A stretch of 64,000 bases of DNA from Echinococcus granulosus (taxonomy: Eukaryota > Platyhelminthes > Cestoda > Cyclophyllidea > Taeniidae): the NCBI RefSeq assembly GCF_000524195.1, contig NW_020170384.1:1105989-1169988 (forward strand). The letters are read 5' to 3'. This document shows, piece after piece, positions 55,309 to 64,000 of the stretch; the stretch's first letter is position 1; each line of letters begins with the position of its first letter. The notes below the pieces were generated by a model. It had not been told where the DNA came from. It made no database searches and saw only the letters and a program-made list of their open reading frames with translations. The position numbers were made by a program, and so were the translations under genes.

Positions 55309-58300
55309 GTGAGTTTGTACATTTTCGTGTTAAATATCTTTAAAGACACCTGTTGTGTGGTTGGTCTCCGGACTTATCATAGGGAAATATGCTCTTTTAC
55401 CGGCTACCTCATCCCGTCGTTAGTGTTTATTTCAATACTGTTTTGGTGCTGTGGATGTTCCGAGTAGCCTTGCTTTATTTTCAGTGGGTGGCATTGTTAA
55501 TTCGCTGCTCATGCCCATAGTTCTGTATTCTGAGCTAAGACTTTTGTTATTGGTAGCATTTGTTAGGTCTTACTAACTTCAATTAGCACTCCACCCCCCC
55601 TTATTCATAGTAACATACCGATGCAAACAATCGGATTGACACCTCCTCTCTGATGCTTCAATCCATCGTAGATGATGAACCAGTATCCTCAACAGTCTGC
55701 TCATTCAAATTCTTCTGGCCAGCACTATATTGGACAAAACTCCCAGGAGCACACATTGCAACGACCCATCAATGCGGCAGGTAAAGCGGTAGTCTTTCCG
55801 GTTACTTTTTAAGATTTCGAACAGCATAGCATAAACTCATTACAAGGGCATCATGCTCAGCCCGTTGCTGATATTCCTGTTGGAATATTCAACCAACCGG
55901 AGAATACCCACCCCAGCTTTCATACTCCCCACCACTACTACCCTCCGTATGCACAAAATCGTTCTCCTCAAAATCGCGAGGATGTGGAACTGACTTCTTT
56001 TTACGGGGCCATGCCAATTTCGGAGAAGTATAATTCTACTTCCGCCGCACCCCAGCAACTGCAGTTTCCAGGTACTACTGAAAATCTCAACGGCCCCAAG
56101 GATCACAATTCAACGTCGGGTCCGCCACCCACCAAGAGGAAGCGTGGCCGACCGGCCCTTTTTCCCTCTAGCGATAATGGTAGTGATTATTTTATCTAGT
56201 CTTTTAATCATGAAATATGGAAGTGCAAAGGATCGTTGAAGTTGGTTTGCTAGTTACCATCTTGCACTCAAGTTGTTTAAGGATATCTTATGTTCTTGAT
56301 GACAGTTTTTTGTTTTCTCTTTAGACGTCGGCAGAGGCGTGCTTCCCGAGGATGAGGAGCACACCTTGTTCGGAGCCATCCGCTCCGGTCGTGCCTCCCC
56401 TCAAACTTTGGTTGATGATTGGATAGAACAGTATAAGACAGGTCGGGCACCAGCGATGTTGGAGTTGGTTCAGTTCTTCATCTCATGTTCGGGATGCAAA
56501 GGGAAGGTTTCCTTGGACATGTACAACACTCTACCCCACGCTGATATTATTAAGCGTATGACGGAGGAGTTCGATGAAGACTCTGGTGAATATCCCCTTG
56601 TCCAATCCAGTCCTACTTGGCGTCGATTTCGATCTAATTTCGTGGAGTTTATTCAAGTTTTGATTCGTCAATGTCAGTACAGTATCATTTATGATCAATG
56701 TATGGTGGACCAGATTGTCTCCCTTCTTACTGGCCTTTCAGACTCTCCCGTGAGTGTTACTCGGTTGAGTGGGAATTCGTACTTGCTTTTTTCATCCGAG
56801 TTCGACTAGTTTACTCGTCATCAATCAGCTACCTGTAGATGAGTCGAGAAATGAGATTCTCACACTGCAACTAAGTGTTATCTAACAGAAGTTTTTTTGC
56901 CTTTCAAATCGTTCCACTGAATGGTTTCCAACCGAGAGAAGTAATTTTGATGTTTAGGTACTCTTAAAGTTTTTTACATAGACTAAGAAGAAATTTAACC
57001 GATATATTAGTCTGCATTTGGGAACGTCTTAGTAATCTGAAGACCTGTGCTAACGTCTTTATTAGGTTCGTGCTTTCCGTCACACAAGTACCCTGGCTGC
57101 CATGAAGATGATGACGGCTCTAGTAGACGTAGCCTTGAATGTGAGCATCAATCGTGACAACACTCAGCGGCAATATGAGGGTGAGCGAGCTCGTGGCGGT
57201 GGTAGCGGTGCTTCCAGTAGCAGGCGTTCAGGCGCCGGCAACGACCGTCTCGATGTGTTGATGTCACGTCGTCAGGAGTTGGAGGAGAATATGAAGGAGG
57301 TGAAGGATATGCTCATTCTCCTCTTTAAGGGCATCTTCATCCACCGATATCGCGACAGCCAGCCGGAGATTCGAGCTATCTGCATCGCTGAAATTGGTGT
57401 CTGGATGCGTCGTTATCCTGCCATGTTCCTGGATGATAGCTATCTAAAATACATCGGCTGGACACTTTATGACCGGGTTGGTGAGGTTCGATTGCAATGT
57501 CTCCGTGCTCTTCAACCCCTCTACGACGACCCCACTTTTGTCTCGAATTTGTCCCTTTTTACCTCTCGTTTTAAAAAGAGGCTTGTTGATATGACCCTGG
57601 ATAAGGAATTGGATGTTGCGGTCCAAGCCGTCAAAGTGGTCTCTTGCATCCTCAAGTGAGTACCCGGTAAAATGTTATTTGAGTCTGAATTTGGCACGTT
57701 TTTGCACTTCATTTGATCATCTTATATAATACAAATATGTCCTTGAGTGTTTCGTTTTTTTAGCAGTAACAATTGTTCGCTTTTAATCGCAAAACTGGAT
57801 CCGAGGTACAATATGAACAATATAATGACACCGAAGCTGCAGTTTTCGTGTAATTTGGTGGTCGTTTTTGCTAGATACATACCTCTACTTAAATAAAACC
57901 TCGGTTTCCGCCTGCTGGTTTGCCGGTTTTTAAAAATTCACAAAAATGTGGTTTAATACGTGTGGAACCTTCTCCACACCACAGACTGGCGTAAAACTGT
58001 CTGCTTGTTTGAACTCACCTGGGGATTTGCTTTTTCTTTGCAGGCATGCTGAATCTAAGCTCGAGGATAAGGATTGCGAAAACATTTATGAGCTTGTCTA
58101 CTGCACACACCGACCGCTTGCCCAGGCCGCGGGTGAATTTCTGACGCTAAAGCTCTTCGAAGTTGATGCCAACGCTCCAATCACTCGAACAAGGAAGGGC
58201 AAAAAGCGCAGCGAGAACACTCCTCTACTCCGCGATCTTGTGCAGTTCTTCATCGAGAGTGAAGTGTGTCCTACTAATCTGCTGGTATAAGTTTGAAGTC

Positions 58301-61300
58301 TGATCAGACATTGTGTGTTTAAACTGGTGTTCTTTCCTTCCACATGTAGTTGCATGAGCACGCGGCATACCTAGTGGATAGTTTGTGGGAGATTGCTCCT
58401 ATGCTACGTGACTGGGAAGCGATGATTGACTTGCTTATTGAAGAACCGGGCAAAAACGAAGAACCTCTTGATGCCAGTCAAGAAAGCAGCTTGATTGAGA
58501 TCATGGTCTGCTGTGTGCAGCAGGCAGCGACTGGGGAGAGTCCCGTTGGTCGCCAGGTAGGCTCATTTTTGTCATTACCTGGTTTCTGACATTTAAAAAA
58601 TGTATATCATTTGGTTTGGGAGTGGATTGGATGTGTAAAAATGGTGCAGATTTAATTTGAGGCAAATGAGGCATCTGGATTAACGGGATTCTTACAACAG
58701 TCTGTGCGTTGATTTTGCGAATAACTAGTGAACTTCAGTGAATTCTCTACATAGTCCCAACATCACGTGATAGTCCTCAATCTTTGGTGGGGATCTAATA
58801 CTGGCTAGGGTTGTCAGTGGTATTATACTCAATCTGCTCTATGGCTCAAACCACCGTTCCCATCCCTCAAATAATTTTTATTTGAGGATCTAGATTATAC
58901 TTTTAATCAATCTGACACTTATTAGGTGATCGGTTATGGGGATATCACTTGCAGGTATTGTTAATGATCGATCGAAATGTTGACCGGGAGTATCGAGTCC
59001 TGTATATTGTTGTGATTCTTTAGCGTGCATTTCGAATGATTAAGGATTCCTAGGTCACTCACTATGTTCTACTGTCCTATGTAATACAAACCTGTGCCCT
59101 TTCAGTGAAATGTAATTCTTTTTGCATCTGCTTACTCACCGTAGTCGGGCTCACACTCATCGTCAGCAGTTGTACTGGGTGCAGGTGAGACTGCGGTGCC
59201 TCGTGTCGGCCGAGGCGGGGTCCTCTCGGCGCGCGAAGCGAAGGCTCTTGCTGAGGCGAGGGCTCACATGACGGAAGCCATGATTCCCGCCCTCCATCCC
59301 CTTCTCACTCGTTTTGGCGAGTCCGCCGAACGGGCCACCTCTCTCCTCCAAATCCCCCGCTATATGGACCTCGAAATTTACACCACTGGGCGTCACCAAC
59401 GCCATCTGGACCTCCTCCTTCAGTGTGTTGAGGTAGATAGTCGATTTTCTTTCGGTGCCACACTAACTTATCCGTTAGGTGGTTCCCCACGTGCTCAGTA
59501 GGGATTCCGATCATTGTTCAAGTGTGTGCATCATTTGCATTGCTCGTAAGGAATAAGCTTTTGGGGTTTTAATTTGTAGACCCGTCCTTTTATCTACTTG
59601 AACACATTAATTTCAACGTCACACCTACGATAGTGTTATTAATGTTCTCTTCAACAGCGGGTAGTAGAGCGACACACGGATCCAGAGACGCTTCTAGCAT
59701 GTTCGAGAGCTTATGAAGTGTTGTGCCAGGATGATCTGAGTATCGCGGCAAACTGTCAGACTGTGCGGGGCACCCTCTTTGATCGACTCACCGATCTCTA
59801 CCGTCGTGCCTTCCTCAGCTACTTCAACGAACAAGTGAGTTTCATCTTCTGGCCAATATAAATCATTCAGTGCGAATCTCATAGGATATTACTGCTTTGC
59901 CGACTAGGGTGATGAACCTGATGACGACGATGAATTCCATCTTGTCTCTGCGCTCAAGCGTATCTACGCCTTCTACTCGTGAGTTATTTTTTCTTGTTTG
60001 AACCACCCTCACGTGCTCAGGCATAGCTTAAGGGGAGGATAACGAGGGCAAGGAGACCAGTAGGTGTGCAAGTTTTGACGTTTTTGTGTGTCTTAATGAG
60101 ACTAACGATGTTGTCATGCATCTTGGGGTAGTATGAATCTTGCAATAATTGTTAGACCTTCACCCTTCTTGTGGGGTCGCACTGCCTAAACGCATCAAAG
60201 TCGCACTATAGCCCACCTCAAATTAATCGCAAGCGGTCTTTTTGTTTCCCAGTACTTTTCCTAGCTGTTTAGGATAATTTCGGAACGTGGGTGTGTGGTT
60301 TTGTGGCTTGTCTTCAATTGTTGGTTTTTTTTTCTTTAGCTGTCACGACCTCAATGGGCTTGGCTTATGGCAGAGTCTCATCAGGATAGTGAGCTATGCT
60401 CCCGAAGAGGCGAGCCCCGAGATCATTGCCCAAGCTATCGCATGCTGCGCCAAATCTCTTTTCTGGCGATTAGCCCATGTCAGCGAACCCGATCCTTCCA
60501 AGGTATACTCACATCCATTCTCTATTTTGAGTTGCCTCAAGATAAATCCTAATCTTTTCAGTGTGAGGGTCTATTCGACTTTTAAGAGCTTTTCGTGACC
60601 ACCCACTGACTCATCTCTTTACCCATTTCATCTTTAAGGATGAGGTTAATGAGTTGCGTCAGATGTTGGACAATTACATGTGCCTATGCACTAAGTGGGT
60701 GGGGAATGGCAACAAACGAATAGCCACTGAGGCCTATTTGTCTCTCTGTGATCTCCTTGTGGCCTTCTCTCGCCACCTTGACGCTACAGAACCCAGCATC
60801 AAGTCCCTCGCCTACGTTCCCGACCCTGCCATTGAGACTGGTCTCATCCGTTTCCTCGAAACATTTGTATTTGTTGATGTGAGTTCTGCCTCCACCCTCA
60901 CCTCTCTCTTGGTTTCCGAATGTCACAACCTTGGTTTTATCTTTTCTCCTTTCAGGATGAGGAGGACGAAAACCTCAAATTCGAGGCCCTGCACGAGCGA
61001 CGGATCCAGCTGGCGGGTTTCTGCAAGTTGGTTGTCTACAACCTCCTTCCAATCAAGTCGGCAGCTCCTCTGTATAGGCACTACATCCGTTTCCATGGCG
61101 AATTTGGCGATATCATGAAATCGACGCTAGGCAAGCTGCGCGAAATAAACCGTGTTCATACTGCCAAGATGATTGTCTACTGTCTGCAGCTGGGATTTAG
61201 CGAACTACGGGCTGCCTGTCAGGTATGCCATGTCTGTTTTTCAAAGCATGTTTGTCTGTAGCCATGCAAGTCATCTCATTCGCTACGTTGTCTAGCAAAC

Positions 61301-62772
61301 GCATTTGTCAAAAACAAATCTGATTAGCTGTTTGTTATGCCTTCTACTATTGGAAACTCCATATGGTTCCAGCAAGAATAACTATTTACCTATGTAGTTC
61401 TTTGGTTTAATAAATGTTGCCACTTTTCGGGATTCAAGTTCAGTCCAAACCGGTCGCTTCGATGTCATTCGTAAAAACTTACGTTGTATTTCGTTTTATA
61501 AACTACTTCCTATCTTAGTAATGTGGCTTTCTGGTATCAAACGCCTACCAAATTCTTTTTTAAAGGAGAAGGGCTTCACTTCCTCCGCCAGGTGCTGCTG
61601 ATCTGCATGTTTTCAAGTTCACACAAAAATAGATGTTTTTATGATATTCGTGAATAATCAAGGTTATTCCAGCCGGTTTATGTGATTTTAAAGTAAATTA
61701 CTATGCTTAATAACGTCGATAGTCAACGATTTCATCACCTGTGATGTCACGATTTTCATACCTTTTTGAAGTATAAACAAGTTTGACTTGCACATTCTAG
61801 GGAAGTTCGTTGGAGCGCGCTTCAGATGGCTTCCAGGCTCTACGCGAGCTGGCACGACGATTGAATCTCAGCTTCGGCTTGGACTTAATAAAGATTCGTG
61901 AGGCCATGGTAGCCTTCCACTCGGACGGCATCCAGTTTGTCCTCTCCACTACTCCCCCGGCTACCAACACTACAGCCGGCGATACCCACTCTGTTCCCAC
62001 CGGTCTTCTCTTCCTCGAGATCATGGCCGAATTCTCTAACAAGCTACTGCAGCAAGACAAGCGCAGCATATCAAGCTACACGTTCAGGGTAAGCATATAC
62101 TGTATTCTTTTTCGCTGGCATATTGTTCTAACACGTTCACTTTTTTGTTATTATTGGCATATTTCAGATCTTCCCTCAAGCCTCTGGTGAGGAGTGGGCT
62201 TCCCTACAAGCCTATAGAACAAGCCTTGATCCAGACGCTTCTGATCATCACCCACTGGGTACATCTAGCCAAAATATCGCCTCTGGCTCCGTTGGACCTT
62301 CTGGTCGAGGTCGGGGTAGACCGAGAAGGCCACGTCCTGACGAAGTTATAGGTAGGTACTTCGCCTACGAGACATCAATTAGATCGACTCTTCACACAGT
62401 GAAGTGCTCCATTGCTTCAATCAGCATTTTTTGGTTTTATGCAGTTAGTTGGTTAAAGACTGTGACAGCACACACATGGGATTGTTTAAAGTAGATCATA
62501 ACACCACCGCGTATTTTAGATCCCGACGCGGCGCAATTTGTGACAGGGACGACGATAAAACGGAGGAAAGGGAACTCGGAGGACCTCTTTACTTCAGGAA
62601 CTGCGTCCCCTGCCCGAAGACCCGGTCGTCCCCCTGGGTAGACTTAAATAAAACGCTTTTCCAACTGTTGCCGGAAAGTAGTAAACGTCCTGTTTTTCTT
62701 GCCTGCAGGAGTGGTAAAAGGCAGGCGACGACACCCGTTATGCCTCCCGCGATGGCCCCGGTGGGCCATTGA
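55240..62772 (+). CDS. STAG: STAG/SA cohesin subunit (whole gene, 17 coding exons)
   Basis: Coding exons are 55240-55308, 55672-55780, 55847-56179, 56325-56749, 57066-57655, 58044-58263, 58350-58556, 59190-59432, 59658-59834, 59908-59978, 60340-60502, 60639-60878, 60956-61222, 61801-62088, 62168-62351, 62520-62637 and 62709-62772. They join in one frame of 1,255 codons plus a stop, close to human STAG1 (1,258) and STAG2 (1,231). The protein is the HEAT-repeat subunit that binds the kleisin RAD21 within cohesin and helps load and hold the ring on chromatin. The STAG domain lies at about 245-355 and the stromalin conservative domain at about 400-467. The order of conserved blocks is the same as in vertebrates throughout. 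AT-hook motifs lie at 156-162, 1180-1191 and 1228-1235. Least certain are the first exon, the acceptor at 59190 and the last two exons. One vertebrate-type paralogue cannot be preferred over the other. Confidence 0.95.
55309..55671 (+). other. STAG intron 1
   Basis: 363 nt, T-rich, with GTGAGT and a TCCATCGTAG acceptor. Nothing else seen. Confidence 0.65.
55672..55780 (+). CDS. STAG: STAG coding exon 2
   Basis: The exon encodes residues 24-59, [16 protein letters not shown] followed by further Gln/Ser/His-rich sequence. The acceptor is TCCATCGTAG and the donor GTAAAG leaves phase 1. It begins with two ATG codons, an alternative start. Confidence 0.75.
55847..56179 (+). CDS. STAG: STAG coding exon 3 (AT-hook 1)
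   Basis: The exon encodes residues 60-170, Pro/Tyr/Asn-rich, ending [25 protein letters not shown] (156-162) is a canonical AT-hook and is identical to the core of the AT-hook in human STAG1, which STAG2 lacks. The acceptor at 55845-55846 is weakly supported by its surroundings, but an earlier AG would meet an in-frame stop. The donor is GTAGTG. Confidence 0.85.
56325..56749 (+). CDS. STAG: STAG coding exon 4 (STAG domain, first part)
   Basis: The exon encodes residues 171-312. [20 protein letters not shown], then [35 protein letters not shown] and [20 protein letters not shown] are near identical to human STAG1/2. It starts after TTTTCTCTTTAG and ends before GTGAGT inside the conserved GLSDS block, phase 0. 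Confidence 0.97.
57066..57655 (+). CDS. STAG: STAG coding exon 5 (STAG domain end, stromalin conservative domain)
   Basis: The exon encodes residues 313-508. [20 protein letters not shown] continues the STAG domain and [10 protein letters not shown] closes it. A Gly/Ser linker ([13 protein letters not shown]) replaces the vertebrate KMIGKRANER. The stromalin conservative domain follows: [20 protein letters not shown] and [19 protein letters not shown], then [20 protein letters not shown]. The Trp of KYIGW and the Arg and Phe of FTSRF lie in the conserved surface used for ligand binding in human STAG2 and are kept here. Confidence 0.97.
58044..58263 (+). CDS. STAG: STAG coding exon 6
   Basis: The exon encodes residues 509-582. 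[20 protein letters not shown] and [11 protein letters not shown] match [26 protein letters not shown] of STAG1. A basic [12 protein letters not shown] stretch follows, and LVQFFIESE closes the exon before the donor GTGTGT. These are HEAT-repeat helices. Confidence 0.95.
58350..58556 (+). CDS. STAG: STAG coding exon 7
   Basis: The exon encodes residues 583-651. [20 protein letters not shown] and [20 protein letters not shown] are near identical to human STAG1. It ends ESPVGRQ in phase 0 before GTAGGC. Confidence 0.96.
58557..59189 (+). other. STAG intron 7 (longest STAG intron)
   Basis: 633 nt. Several AG dinucleotides cluster in the last 30 nt (59163-59189), which makes the acceptor ambiguous. 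No coding or RNA signal in the rest. Confidence 0.75.
59190..59432 (+). CDS. STAG: STAG coding exon 8
   Basis: The exon encodes residues 652-732: [20 protein letters not shown], then [20 protein letters not shown], matching VGRGTGKRVLTAKE and EKVANLLQIPQYFDLEIY of STAG1. I choose the acceptor GTGAG at 59188-59189 because it alone is phase 0. The nearby CAG at 59182-59184 looks better as a site but would need the exon 7 donor to be GTCGCC. The boundary is uncertain by a few residues. Confidence 0.88.
59658..59834 (+). CDS. STAG: STAG coding exon 9
   Basis: The exon encodes residues 733-791. [20 protein letters not shown] aligns with [40 protein letters not shown] is the following helix. The acceptor is CTTCAACAG and the donor GTGAGT. 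Confidence 0.94.
59908..59978 (+). CDS. STAG: STAG coding exon 10 (71-nt acidic micro-exon)
   Basis: The exon encodes [20 protein letters not shown] and the start of AFYS, equivalent to [20 protein letters not shown] of STAG1. Splice sites are GACTAG and GTGAGT; it leaves phase 2. Confidence 0.94.
60340..60502 (+). CDS. STAG: STAG coding exon 11
   Basis: The exon encodes residues 815-869: [20 protein letters not shown], then [15 protein letters not shown], matching [20 protein letters not shown] and CSHYSILWQLVKITD. The pyrimidine tract before the acceptor is long (TTTTTTTTTCTTTAG). Confidence 0.93.
60639..60878 (+). CDS. STAG: STAG coding exon 12
   Basis: The exon encodes residues 870-949. 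[19 protein letters not shown] aligns with [20 protein letters not shown], and [10 protein letters not shown] with SFVMDHVFID. Boundaries are ATCTTTAAG and GTGAGT, phase 0 at both ends. Confidence 0.94.
60956..61222 (+). CDS. STAG: STAG coding exon 13
   Basis: The exon encodes residues 950-1038: [40 protein letters not shown] and [20 protein letters not shown], all with direct counterparts in STAG1/2 (EALHKRRNLLAAF, YNDYGDIIKETLSKTRQID). It ends before GTATGC. Confidence 0.96.
61223..61800 (+). other. STAG intron 13
   Basis: 578 nt, AT-rich, nothing recognisable. Confidence 0.8.
61801..62088 (+). CDS. STAG: STAG coding exon 14
   Basis: The exon encodes residues 1039-1134. [39 protein letters not shown] and [19 protein letters not shown] match [20 protein letters not shown] and SEFSSKLLRQDKKT. 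The acceptor ends in CACATTCTAG and the donor is GTAAGC. Confidence 0.96.
62168..62351 (+). CDS. STAG: STAG coding exon 15 (AT-hook 2)
   Basis: The exon encodes residues 1135-1195. [16 protein letters not shown] corresponds to [20 protein letters not shown], the last well conserved block of STAG proteins. [12 protein letters not shown] (1180-1191) is a second AT-hook. The donor GTAGGT leaves phase 1. Confidence 0.92.
62520..62637 (+). CDS. STAG: STAG coding exon 16 (AT-hook 3)
   Basis: The exon encodes residues 1196-1234, with a basic IKRRKG and then ARRPGRPPG, a third AT-hook. The acceptor GTATTTTAG restores the frame. If the donor GTAGAC is not used, the frame stops at once at the TAG at 62639-62641, so the protein loses only the last 20 residues. 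Confidence 0.75.
62709..62772 (+). CDS. STAG: STAG coding exon 17 (proposed last exon)
   Basis: After the strong acceptor TTTTCTTGCCTGCAG the frame reads [20 protein letters not shown] and stops at the TGA at 62770-62772. The intron before it would be 71 nt, in the size class of other introns in this gene. There is no homology, so it rests on splice signals and phase alone. Confidence 0.6.
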
Positions 62773-62972
62773 TACACACGCATCCATGGGGCAGCGTGTG
62801 TTCCCCGAGCGACCCTCTTCCCCGGCAGCAGTACTATCACCACTCTACCCAAGACCCCCCAGTCCGTCCGTTAACCCACACGTCCTTCGAGCTGGCTCGT
62901 TGCCTTGCCCCTTTTCCCCACCTTCCTCCAACATCGCATTCCCTTTTTCTCCATACAGCACCATAATTACAT

Positions 62973-62980
62973 TGTACATA
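62973..62980 (+). promoter_or_regulatory. Pumilio (PUF) binding octamer in STAG 3' UTR
   Basis: TGTACATA fits the PUF consensus UGUANAUA exactly, on the sense strand about 200 nt after the stop. PUF proteins repress or destabilise bound mRNAs in animals. Confidence 0.5.
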
Positions 62981-63615
62981 CCCCAAAAAAAATTGCGTAC
63001 ACTCGCATCCAAACGTACGTGCACCTGAGATAGTCTGAACCTCCTCCCCCTCCTGGCACTGTTACCGTTTTGATATACGTGTGGACACCGGCCCTTTCCT
63101 TTTCCTCCTTTCTGCTAGATTGTTGTTCTGCGTTCTGATCCCCGCCTCCCGCGTTTTATTCGCCTTTGATGAACTGGTTTTCTCTTCACTTGAAGAGATG
63201 CGATTACATTGTAGACAGGTTCACCGTCCCCTCCCACGTTATATCTATCTCTCGTATATACATATGTATGTATACTTGTTATTATACGGTGTATGAAGTC
63301 GCCTAGGAGTTCTGCTGGCTTGTTCCCCCGCGCTGCCTCTCCCTCATTGTATCATACACATTGCACGCACCAATACGTGAATTCAGGATTCAGTCACTGG
63401 CCCCTGTGGAGGGTGGTGCACCGTTTCCCTCTCCGTGTGTGCTCTTTTAATACCAAATTTTGCACTAGATCGTTCTTGGTGAACGCTGGTCGGGTGTGCT
63501 TCCATTCGGTCATCACTTTGGCTCGGTCTGCGGGACGGTCAGGCTATTCTTTACACCCCTTGCTCCAAGTTGGCCGGGAATCTGGTTGTGCGTGCTTGGC
63601 GATGCTTGGAAGCAT

Positions 63616-63621
63616 AATAAA
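63616..63621 (+). terminator. Candidate polyadenylation signal of STAG
   Basis: A canonical AATAAA, with GT-rich sequence about 25-40 nt downstream (GGGTGT, GGTTGTGG). An AATAAA at 62649-62654 lies between coding exons 16 and 17; its use would end the message after exon 16. Confidence 0.5.
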
Positions 63622-63640
63622 GAGGTTTTCGAGAGGGTGT

Positions 63641-64000
63641 AGACTTCTAGCAGGTTGTGGACATTGCTAAAGATGGCGCTTTGGCTTCTGCAACGACGGC
63701 CAAATAGTCAGTCAAATGGGTGATGTGGCACGGGGTACTGTCGAGTTAGTTACTTTTACCTAATTTGGGCGCGACTTATTGCAGGGCTGGTAAGCATGGG
63801 AAATTGGCTACTGCATTTTACCAATGCAAAAGAAACCTGTTTTATTTTGGCGGACGTCCTTACATCTTTATCGAAATCAAAGCCAGGTGATTGCCGGAAT
63901 ATCATGTAAATCACTAGGATACACTTCATCATGAAAAATCCTTCACTATCCTACTGTGCGTATCTATGCGAGTAGGCAACACAGTAATCCGGCATTATTA
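63641..64000. other. Downstream flank
   Basis: 360 nt with no gene, repeat or RNA signal that I can support. Confidence 0.6.

Larger units (their letters stand above)
62773..63640 (+). other. STAG: STAG 3' UTR (inferred)
   Basis: After the TGA the sequence is C/T-rich without a conserved frame. The UTR is taken to end shortly after the AATAAA at 63616-63621. It carries one canonical Pumilio-type octamer. Confidence 0.6.

Noticed and set aside
62449..62772. 107-codon plus-strand frame over the STAG 3' end
   Set aside because: Its frame differs from the STAG frame in exon 16 and runs through splice signals; it joins the STAG frame only in the last exon, with no homology.

Overview
The window is animal (metazoan) nuclear DNA. 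It holds two large intron-containing genes arranged head to head. The minus strand from about 52.8 kb down to 2.1 kb carries a fibronectin-type-III protein of the FNDC3A/FNDC3B family. The plus strand from about 55.2 to 62.8 kb carries a cohesin subunit of the STAG/SA (stromal antigen) family. Moderate GC, a mix of 66-100 nt introns with introns of several kb, long low-complexity insertions in conserved proteins and few recognisable transposons suggest a parasitic flatworm, most likely a tapeworm. This placement is inference; family membership of the two genes is much firmer. There are no bacterial features, and I saw no rRNA, tRNA or CRISPR.

I rebuilt both genes exon by exon from splice sites, reading phase and remembered family sequence. 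FNDC3 needs 19 coding exons and gives a continuous 2,584-residue frame. STAG needs 17 coding exons and gives 1,255 residues. Every junction is GT-AG and every phase matches, which is strong internal evidence.

Layout: 1-2113 is the 3' flank and probable 3' UTR of FNDC3. 2114-52801 is FNDC3, with introns up to 8.2 kb; assembly gaps (100 N each) lie at 10302-10401 and 28299-28398, both inside introns. 52802-55239 is the shared upstream region, filled largely by five copies or fragments of a diverged roughly 140-bp repeat; a sixth lies in an FNDC3 intron near 35.6 kb. 55240-62772 is STAG. 62773-64000 is its 3' UTR and flank, with a Pumilio-type site and a polyadenylation signal near 63616.

FNDC3 proteins are C-terminally membrane-anchored proteins with nine FN3 domains. 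This one keeps all nine and the membrane helix but is about twice the vertebrate length because of a long N-terminal region and large loop insertions. STAG is the HEAT-repeat cohesin subunit that binds the kleisin RAD21; this copy has one AT-hook before the STAG domain and two more at the C terminus. Nothing suggests a functional link between the two proteins; they share only an upstream region.
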